Of a stretch of DNA of 7,402 nucleotides, positions 1 to 4,973 are shown piece by piece. Source of the DNA: Singulisphaera sp. GP187 (GTDB lineage Bacteria; Pseudomonadota; Gammaproteobacteria; Burkholderiales; Burkholderiaceae_C); NCBI GenBank assembly GCA_943327965.2, contig CALPYQ020000074.1, positions 1 to 7,402 on the forward strand, given 5' to 3'. Position numbers and translations under genes: made by a program. Below the pieces are notes generated by a model, which was not told the origin of the DNA, made no database searches, and saw only the letters and a list, made by a program, of their open reading frames with translations. Each line of letters opens with the position of its first letter. Positions within the stretch are counted from its first letter, which is position 1.

Positions 1-135
1 ACCCAATTTAACGCGCAACAACTCTTCTGCTTTGGCCATGTCGCCATCGGCTTCAGTCAAAGCTTTTTTGCATTCCATCATGGGGGCATCGGTTTTAGCG
101 CGCAGTTCAGCGACCATGCTTGCGGTAATTGCCAT
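1..135 (-). CDS. tsf: Elongation factor Ts (EF-Ts), N-terminal 45 codons, cut by window edge
   Basis: EF-Ts is the cytoplasmic guanine-nucleotide exchange factor that recycles EF-Tu-GDP to EF-Tu-GTP during translation elongation. The visible part begins [20 protein letters not shown] and continues with [20 protein letters not shown]. This is the conserved EF-Ts N-terminal UBA-like helical module, including the MxxCKKAL motif (CKKAL at residues 22-26), which contacts EF-Tu in the known family. The ATG at 133-135 is preceded by a good ribosome binding site (GGAG, 143-146 on the minus strand) about 7 nt away. The gene lies downstream of rpsB in the usual rpsB-tsf order, separated by 120 bp that include a strong terminator, so its expression probably depends on read-through or on another promoter. 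A short TTCGAA/TTCGAA hairpin (155-172) sits just before the ribosome binding site. The rest of the gene lies outside the window; nothing suggests it is broken. Confidence 0.97.
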
Positions 136-211
136 TTGATTTCTCCGTTTCGTCTTCGAATTAAGGTTCGAACTAAATAAAAATTGATAAAAACTCAGTG
201 CAACTCAGGTT

Positions 212-238
212 AAAAAAAAGGGGCAAGAAGCCCCTTTT
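212..238 (-). terminator. Intrinsic terminator/attenuator between rpsB and tsf
   Basis: On the minus strand the transcript forms a perfect 9-bp stem, AAAAGGGGC with GCCCCUUUU (238-230 with 224-216), closed by a 5-nt loop (UUCUU). It is followed directly by four more U residues, giving an eight-U run (219-212) that includes the 3' arm. It lies 17 bp after the rpsB stop codon and about 77 bp before the tsf start, so it fits a Rho-independent terminator. Because tsf is normally co-transcribed with rpsB, it more likely acts as a partial terminator that lowers tsf relative to rpsB. A similar inter-cistronic terminator is known in the E. coli operon. Strength and read-through cannot be judged from sequence. 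Confidence 0.88.
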
Positions 239-255
239 CTCTGTTTGAGAGGGCA

Positions 256-1008
256 TTAAGCAGAAGCTTCTTGCACTTCAACGAATTCGTCTGCGCCTTC
301 GGCAGCAACAGCATTGACCACGTCTTGAACGGCGTTGGCACGACCTTCAATGATGGCGTCGGCGATGCCGCGAGCGTACAAAGTAACGGCTTTGGATGAG
401 TCGTCGTTACCTGGAATGATGTAGTCAATGCCTTCTGGTGAGTGGTTGGAGTCCACAACGCCAATGAGTGGAATGCCCAATTTTTTGGCTTCCAAGATGG
501 CGATCTTGTGGTAACCCACGTCAATCACGAAAATGGCATCTGGCAAAGTGGCCATATCTTGGATGCCACCGATGTCTTTTTCAAGCTTCTCGATTTCACG
601 CTTAAACATGAGTTGTTCTTTTTTGCTCAAGGCGTCGAGGCCGACTTCTTGCTGAGCTTTCATGTCTTTCAAGCGCTTGATGGAAGTCTTGACAGTCTTG
701 AAATTGGTGAGCATGCCGCCCAACCAGCGCTGGTCCACGTAAGGAACGCCGGCGCGCTTGGCTTCAGCTGCAACGGTTTCACGGGCTTGGCGCTTGGTAC
801 CCACCATGAGGATGTTGCCGCGGTTTGCAGAGAGTTGTTTGACGAACTTCAATGCATCTTGGAACATCGGCAAAGATTTTTCCAAGTTGATGATGTGAAT
901 TTTGTTGCGGTGACCGAAGATGAAGGGGGACATCTTGGGGTTCCAGAAGCGAGTTTGGTGACCAAAGTGGACACCGGCTTCCAGCATTTCGCGCATGGTA
1001 ACGGACAT
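256..1008 (-). CDS. rpsB: 30S ribosomal protein S2
   Basis: S2 is a late-assembling protein of the 30S subunit, located between head and body, and is needed to recruit S1. The predicted protein has 250 residues, close to the roughly 240 of E. coli. It opens [20 protein letters not shown] (residues 1-20), continues with [11 protein letters not shown] and the HIINLEK motif, carries [13 protein letters not shown] near residues 94-106, and has the second S2 signature at about 156-188 ([21 protein letters not shown]), then IPGNDD. A coiled-coil insertion lies at about 113-150, as is normal. I chose the ATG at 1006-1008 because GGAG (1016-1019) precedes it at good spacing and the family begins here; a 30-codon upstream extension to 1098 would translate the leader and has no family similarity. 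The gene is first in the rpsB-tsf operon. In E. coli, S2 represses this operon through the rpsB leader, and the leader here is also structured. Its antisense strand is open for 262 codons, a coincidence of codon use. Confidence 0.98.
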   Translation of the reverse strand: MSVTMREMLEAGVHFGHQTRFWNPKMSPFIFGHRNKIHIINLEKSLPMFQDALKFVKQLSANRGNILMVGTKRQARETVAAEAKRAGVPYVDQRWLGGMLTNFKTVKTSIKRLKDMKAQQEVGLDALSKKEQLMFKREIEKLEKDIGGIQDMATLPDAIFVIDVGYHKIAILEAKKLGIPLIGVVDSNHSPEGIDYIIPGNDDSSKAVTLYARGIADAIIEGRANAVQDVVNAVAAEGADEFVEVQEASA

Positions 1009-1020
1009 ATTGTTTCTCCG

Positions 1021-1112
1021 AAGGTTGGGTCTAAAATCCGGCTCACACATTGGCTGTATGAAACTTGCCCAAGAGAGCATGAAACACACACCCAACACCT
1101 TGAAGGAGCCGG
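1021..1112 (-). promoter_or_regulatory. Structured rpsB mRNA leader, putative pseudoknot before the ribosome binding site
   Basis: Four segments of the minus-strand leader pair in a crossed (a-b-a'-b') order. Segment a, CCGGCUC (1112-1106), pairs perfectly over 7 bp with a', GAGCCGG (1044-1038). Segment b, AAGG-UG-UUGGGU (1101-1090), pairs with b', ACCCAACCUU (1030-1021), giving 10 bp with a 2-nt UG bulge. Because b lies inside the a/a' loop and b' outside it, both stems together make a pseudoknot. Linkers are 4 nt (a-b), 45 nt (b-a') and 7 nt (a'-b'); the 45-nt part can hold a weak hairpin (UUGGGC with GCCAA). Stem b/b' ends one base before the GGAG of the rpsB ribosome binding site. The pairings are seen in the sequence. 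That S2 binds here to autoregulate rpsB-tsf is inferred from the E. coli precedent. Confidence 0.55.
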
Positions 1113-1123
1113 TTTGCGATTAA

Positions 1124-1146
1124 CTTGCAGGGTCATTCCTGCTAAG
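1124..1146 (-). promoter_or_regulatory. 5'-end hairpin of the rpsB leader
   Basis: At the very 5' end of the predicted rpsB transcript, CUU-A-GCAGG pairs with CCUGCAAG. This is 8 bp with one bulged A around a 6-nt loop (AAUGAC). It begins within a base or so of the expected start of transcription (about 1147) and precedes the pseudoknot pairing. It could stabilise the transcript or form part of the S2-responsive leader. The pairing is visible; the role is inferred. Confidence 0.45.
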
Positions 1147-1153
1147 CCAGTCG

Positions 1154-1183
1154 AGTATAGCATCCCAAAACGCAGTTTTTCCA
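1154..1183 (-). promoter_or_regulatory. rpsB-tsf operon promoter (sigma-70 type, extended -10)
   Basis: Reading the minus strand, the -10 element is TATACT (1159-1154), preceded by TGC to make an extended -10. The -35 candidate TGGAAA (1183-1178) matches TTGACA at 4 of 6 positions, with an 18-bp spacer. Transcription would start near 1147 and give a leader of about 138 nt before the rpsB ATG, consistent with a regulated ribosomal protein mRNA. No other segment of the 219-bp divergent region looks as good on this strand. Transcript 5'-end mapping would settle it. Confidence 0.65.
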
Positions 1184-1227
1184 GCCCTTTTCACTCTCAT
1201 TCAACCTCTTTTGCACAACGCCACACC

Positions 1228-2580
1228 ATGCGCCAAGACCTGATCGCCACACTGCAGGCCCTTTCTAGCGGGCAAACCACACAACAAGCCGAATGGGCAA
1301 AAAGCCAGGAGACCGCTCGAAGCTTGGCTTGTAAAGAGGTATTTTTGAAGCTTGCAGAAGCTGAAACGCCTGCCTTTTTGAACACCCCAGGACTGGCAAA
1401 TACACCCTTGAAGGGGCTGGCTTTTTCAGTAAAAGACCTGTTTGATGTTGCCGGCCAACCCACTTTGGCGGGCTCCAAAGTCCTAGACGGTCAAAGTGTC
1501 GCCACATCAGATTGCACAGCCGTTGCTCGACTTCAACAAGCCGGCGGTGCATTTTTGGGGCGGACCAACATGGTTGAATTTGCCTTTTCAGGGGTCGGCA
1601 TCAATCCCCACTATGGCACCCCTGCAGCTTGGGACGCCCTGACTGATCAACCTGTCTTAAGTCAAGGCCAAGCCCATGCGCCCGGCGGATCCTCCTCGGG
1701 TGCTGCGGTGTCGGTGGCCACAGGCGCAGCCTTCATTGGTTTAGGCTCAGACACCGGCGGATCCATCCGCATTCCAGCCGCCCTTAACGGCATTGTGGGA
1801 TTTAAAAATACGGCACGCAGGGTGCCGACGACAGGGGCTGTGCCCCTCTCCACCACCATGGACACCGTTTGCGCCATGACAAGAAGCGTGCGCGATGCCA
1901 TTTTGGCCCACGAAATATTGTCTGCGCGCAACGTGGCGAGATCTAAGCGACCACTTTCAAGCTACCGATTGGCCGTTCCAACCAGCCTCATGTTCGATGG
2001 CATCGATACGGGTATTCAAAAAGCTTGGGAGCGCAGCCTGTCCCAATTGTCCAAAGCCGGCGCCCAATTGATTGAAACGCCCATGGCGGAGATCAACGCA
2101 TTGGCTGGGTTGTTGGCCACAGGTGGCTTTAGTGCGGCCGAGAGCTTCACTTGGCACAGACATCTTTTGGCCGCCAATGAAGCGGCCTATGACCCCCGAG
2201 TTGCGGCGCGCATTTTGCGAGGCGGCAACATGAAAGCCTTTGAATATTTAGACCTGCAAAAAGGACGCGCTGAATGGATACAGAAGATGCAAGCGGCTTT
2301 GAATTTTTATGATGCTGCCATATCCCCCACTGTGCCTGTTTATGGACCTACTATTGAAAGTGTGGCGCCGGGCAAAGAACGTGATGAAGCTTTCTTTGCA
2401 GTGAATGGTTTGTTACTCAGAAACACCAGTGTGGTTAACATGCTGGACGGATGCGCTTTGTCTTTGCCCATGCATGTCGCCGGCGAATTGCCCAGTAGCC
2501 TGATGGTCTGGCAAGGCCCTATGCACGACGATACGGTCTTGAACATCTCACTCACCATCGAGGACGCACTGCGCGCCTAA
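1228..2580 (+). CDS. Amidase-signature family hydrolase (GatA-like amidase, substrate unknown)
   Basis: A 450-residue cytoplasmic enzyme of the amidase signature family, which hydrolyses carboxamides to acid and ammonia. The Ser-cisSer-Lys triad is visible: Lys69 in FSVKDLFDVAG, the cis-Ser155 in the glycine/serine-rich PGGSSSGAAVSVATG loop, and nucleophile Ser179 in GSDTGGSIRIPAALNG, 24 residues later as in characterised members. NGIVGFKNTARRVPTTG follows, and the C-terminal part (TSVVNMLDGCALSLPM, then a degenerate substrate-pocket strand) matches the family. There is no signal peptide, membrane helix or C-terminal GatA-specific partner gene nearby, so a stand-alone amidase is more likely than tRNA amidotransferase subunit A; the substrate cannot be told. 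The start is the ATG at 1228. The reading frame stays open back to 442, but that stretch is antisense to rpsB. No Shine-Dalgarno sequence precedes the ATG (CAACGCCACACC), which is unusual. The nnr gene follows after 4 nt, suggesting co-transcription. Confidence 0.93.
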   Translation: MRQDLIATLQALSSGQTTQQAEWAKSQETARSLACKEVFLKLAEAETPAFLNTPGLANTPLKGLAFSVKDLFDVAGQPTLAGSKVLDGQSVATSDCTAVARLQQAGGAFLGRTNMVEFAFSGVGINPHYGTPAAWDALTDQPVLSQGQAHAPGGSSSGAAVSVATGAAFIGLGSDTGGSIRIPAALNGIVGFKNTARRVPTTGAVPLSTTMDTVCAMTRSVRDAILAHEILSARNVARSKRPLSSYRLAVPTSLMFDGIDTGIQKAWERSLSQLSKAGAQLIETPMAEINALAGLLATGGFSAAESFTWHRHLLAANEAAYDPRVAARILRGGNMKAFEYLDLQKGRAEWIQKMQAALNFYDAAISPTVPVYGPTIESVAPGKERDEAFFAVNGLLLRNTSVVNMLDGCALSLPMHVAGELPSSLMVWQGPMHDDTVLNISLTIEDALRA

Positions 2581-2584
2581 ACAC

Positions 2585-4192
2585 TTGAAAAAAATCAACT
2601 GGCAAGCGCCACTGAAACTGTTTGATGTTGCGCAGACTCGACATCTCGAAACACTTGCCACAGCGCAGAATTTAGACCCTGACTCGCTGATGGAAAAAGC
2701 TGGTTTGGCCATCGCCCAACTGGCATTGGCTCTGAAGCCCTATGCCAGTTGCCATTGGATTTTTTGCGGCCCTGGCAACAATGGGGGCGACGGACTGGAA
2801 GCCGCGACACATTTGCATGCTTGGGGACAAAAGGTACGTTTGGTGTTGTGGCAGCCCCACTTAGATCGCCCAACCGATTCCAAAAAAGCTTTGAAAAAAA
2901 TTCAGTCTTTGGGCATGGCCATTCAAGATCATCTTCCCTTGGCTGAAGACTTTCAAGCCAACGACTTGATCATCGATGCGCTGCTAGGGGTCGGTCTTCG
3001 ACACAATTTCCCCGTCAATGAGTCTGCATCAGAAGCAAACAATCAGCGGATTGAAGATTGGATTGCTGATGTTTACAGCGTGGGGCTGCCTGTCTTGGCA
3101 GTCGATACACCGTCTGGTTTGAATGCCAACACGGGTCAATTTCAAGACGCAACATTGCAAACCCAAAACATTCAGGCTTCACACACGCTTCAGTTGCTCA
3201 ATGCCAAACCCGGTTGCTTTACGGCCCATGGACGCGATGCTTGCGGCACACTTTGGTTGGATGTTTTAGGTACCGAAGCCCTGCAAGAAATCACACCCTG
3301 TTGTGCGGTGCTCAACCACCCGCCAATGCGTCGCTTTTCTGGTTTGCATGCCAGTCACAAGGGCACATTTGGGGATGTGGCCATTGTGGGGGGCGAGGCT
3401 TTGAACGTTCGCGGCATGGGCATGACAGGTGCTGTTGATTTGGCTGCGTCTGCGGCCTTGCATGCTGGTGCGGGTCGGGTCATGACTTGTTACTTGATGA
3501 ACAAAGCGTTGGGCGCAATTCATCAAAATCTTCAAGACGAAGCCTCTTGGTCACACAACCCCGTTCAACCAGAAATCATGTCCCGAAGTTTTGATGCATT
3601 GGATCTTTCTACGGGTGTTGTTGTCTGCGGATGCGGCGGTGGCGTGGCCATTCAAAAAGTACTGCCTCAGGTACTTCAAGAAACAACGCAACTTGTTTTG
3701 GATGCAGACGCCCTCAATGCCATTTCGCAAGACGCTAGCCTTGAAGACTTGCTGAAAAAAAGAGCGCGTTTAAACAGAGTGACCGTCATCACGCCACACC
3801 CTCTTGAAGCTGCGCGTCTTTTGAAAAAAGACACGGCTGATGTGCAACAAGATCGTTTGCAAGCAGCGAAAGAATTGGCGCTGTTGTTTGAATGCACCGT
3901 TGTCCTAAAAGGTTCGGGCACCATCATTGCCAAAGTTGGACAAACACCTGTGATCAATCCCACCGGCAATGCCCGCTTGGCTACTGCCGGTACTGGCGAT
4001 GTGTTGGCCGGTTTAGTCGGTGCCAGATTGGCGCAAGGCTTGACTGACTTTGAAAGCGCATGCGCTGCCGTGTTTGAACATGGTCAAGCCGCTGATTTAT
4101 TTCAAGGTGCCAGCTTGACTGCTAGCACCTTGGCACAACTTATCCGCGGCCCGCAAACGGCATCTTTGTCGCCATCACAGTATGGAACATGA
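2585..4192 (+). CDS. nnr: Bifunctional NAD(P)H-hydrate epimerase / ADP-dependent NAD(P)H-hydrate dehydratase
   Basis: This metabolite-repair enzyme restores damaged NADHX and NADPHX. The N-terminal epimerase (YjeF_N, about residues 12-230) interconverts R and S forms, and the C-terminal ribokinase-like dehydratase (YjeF_C, about 250-525) dehydrates the S form using ADP (ATP in eukaryotes). Epimerase marks are [10 protein letters not shown] (61-70), IIDALLGVG (129-137) and [12 protein letters not shown] (173-184). Dehydratase marks are [13 protein letters not shown] (258-270), [16 protein letters not shown] (348-353), LDADALNAI (372-380), [11 protein letters not shown] (403-413) and [19 protein letters not shown] (458-476). 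The CGCGGG and TPHPLE forms differ slightly from GPGLG and TPHPGE of E. coli. At 535 residues it is of normal fused length. The start is inferred to be TTG at 2585: the frame is open to 2543 with no ATG or GTG, and the next Met (residue 36) would cut into the epimerase. No close Shine-Dalgarno is seen, so coupling to the amidase stop 4 nt upstream is likely. Its last 53 bp overlap the convergent SDR gene. Confidence 0.95.
   Translation: MKKINWQAPLKLFDVAQTRHLETLATAQNLDPDSLMEKAGLAIAQLALALKPYASCHWIFCGPGNNGGDGLEAATHLHAWGQKVRLVLWQPHLDRPTDSKKALKKIQSLGMAIQDHLPLAEDFQANDLIIDALLGVGLRHNFPVNESASEANNQRIEDWIADVYSVGLPVLAVDTPSGLNANTGQFQDATLQTQNIQASHTLQLLNAKPGCFTAHGRDACGTLWLDVLGTEALQEITPCCAVLNHPPMRRFSGLHASHKGTFGDVAIVGGEALNVRGMGMTGAVDLAASAALHAGAGRVMTCYLMNKALGAIHQNLQDEASWSHNPVQPEIMSRSFDALDLSTGVVVCGCGGGVAIQKVLPQVLQETTQLVLDADALNAISQDASLEDLLKKRARLNRVTVITPHPLEAARLLKKDTADVQQDRLQAAKELALLFECTVVLKGSGTIIAKVGQTPVINPTGNARLATAGTGDVLAGLVGARLAQGLTDFESACAAVFEHGQAADLFQGASLTASTLAQLIRGPQTASLSPSQYGT
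4103..4132 (-). terminator. Terminator-like hairpin 8 nt after the SDR stop, embedded in nnr coding sequence
   Basis: On the minus strand, 7-8 nt after the SDR stop codon (4140-4142), CAAGGTGC (4132-4125) and GCACCTTG (4110-4103) form a perfect 8-bp stem. It continues past one A-G mismatch with three more pairs (AGC with GCT), leaving a 6-nt loop. The following bases are AAATAAATC, not a U-run, so it is not a canonical intrinsic terminator. It could stabilise the SDR mRNA 3' end or help Rho-dependent termination. It codes for residues 507-516 of the nnr product on the other strand, so the stem has been kept, or has arisen, within coding constraint. The structure is seen; the role is inferred. 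Confidence 0.4.
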
Positions 4193-4904
4193 CATTGGCT
4201 TCCAAGGGCAAACTGGCCATATAGACCACAGAGGAACCCACCAAAGCCACATCCATTAAGGGCTCGGCTTTGATTTCCAAGTTGGCTTGGGGGACACCTT
4301 TGGCCATCTTCATGGCCATCGGCGTTGCCGCATTGCCCACATCAATTTGACCCACTGCAATGTCGTACTGACGGCCATCTAAAGATGCTGTTTTGGTTAA
4401 ACCGGAAACTGCATGTTTGGTCGACGTGTAGGCAATGGAAAACGGACGGGGCGTGGTGGCCGAAATAGAACCGTTGTTGATGATGCGACCGCCCATGGGC
4501 TTCTGATCTTTCATGACTCGGAATGCTTCCCGAATGCAGAGGAACATGCCTGTCAAATTGGTATCGACTACACCCTTCCACATTTCCAAACTCAGTTCTG
4601 GCAAGGGAATGGCGGGTGTACTGACGCCTGCATTGTTGAACAACAAATCGACACGGCCAAACGTTTTCACGCACTGGGCAAACAAATTGGCCACGGAGTC
4701 TTCTTGTGTGACATCAGTAGGTACAGCCAGCACTTGGTAATTGGCATTCAGTGCCTTAGCTTCAGCAGCGACTTCTTCCAAATTGGCAAGCCGGCGACCC
4801 GCTAAAACGACGGACCAGCCATCCTTTAGCAATGCCAAAGCCGTTGCCTTGCCAATGCCAGAGCCAGCACCTGTCACGATGGCAATTTTTGATGTTTGTG
4901 TCAT
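4140..4904 (-). CDS. Short-chain dehydrogenase/reductase (SDR), substrate unknown
   Basis: A 254-residue cytoplasmic NAD(P)-dependent oxidoreductase of the classical SDR family, at the usual length. The Rossmann motif TGAGSGIG is at 11-18; AGRR (35-38) after the second strand suggests an NADPH preference, as an inference. Asp64 lies in PTDV, the NNAG motif at 90-93, and the catalytic residues are Asn116 (DTNLTG), Ser146 (NNGSIS), Tyr159 and Lys163 (YTSTK). The C-terminal end ([14 protein letters not shown]) looks like a conserved tail that I associate with a subset of proteobacterial SDRs, supporting the stop at 4140. The ATG at 4902-4904 has an AGGAG (4914-4918) about 9 nt upstream. The gene lies 69 bp downstream of rnr on the same strand with no terminator between them, so it is probably co-transcribed. 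Its 3' end overlaps nnr by 53 bp. The substrate cannot be deduced from sequence or neighbours. Confidence 0.95.
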   Translation of the reverse strand: MTQTSKIAIVTGAGSGIGKATALALLKDGWSVVLAGRRLANLEEVAAEAKALNANYQVLAVPTDVTQEDSVANLFAQCVKTFGRVDLLFNNAGVSTPAIPLPELSLEMWKGVVDTNLTGMFLCIREAFRVMKDQKPMGGRIINNGSISATTPRPFSIAYTSTKHAVSGLTKTASLDGRQYDIAVGQIDVGNAATPMAMKMAKGVPQANLEIKAEPLMDVALVGSSVVYMASLPLEANVMFHTVMATKMPFAGRG

Positions 4905-4973
4905 GAATAAAGACTCCTGAATGTTGTGGTTTAGGTCTTGATGGACGTCAAAGAAAAGCTGAGATTTTTCGGT

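Noticed and set aside
1009..1098. N-terminal extension of rpsB by 30 codons.
   Set aside because: S2 proteins start at the equivalent of 1008, where a good ribosome binding site is present; the extension would translate the structured leader.
442..1227. A 262-codon open frame antisense to rpsB, continuous with the amidase frame.
   Set aside because: It lies opposite rpsB and its leader, has no amidase-family similarity, and the amidase family begins near the ATG at 1228. The openness follows from rpsB codon bias.
4413..4805. 130-codon plus-strand open frame opposite the SDR gene.
   Set aside because: It is a shadow of the SDR coding sequence and shows no family features.
4923..4951. Possible promoter for SDR: TTGACG (4951-4946, minus strand) followed by a -10.
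   Set aside because: The -35 is good, but no acceptable -10 occurs at 16-18 bp (CACAAC at best); co-transcription with rnr is simpler.
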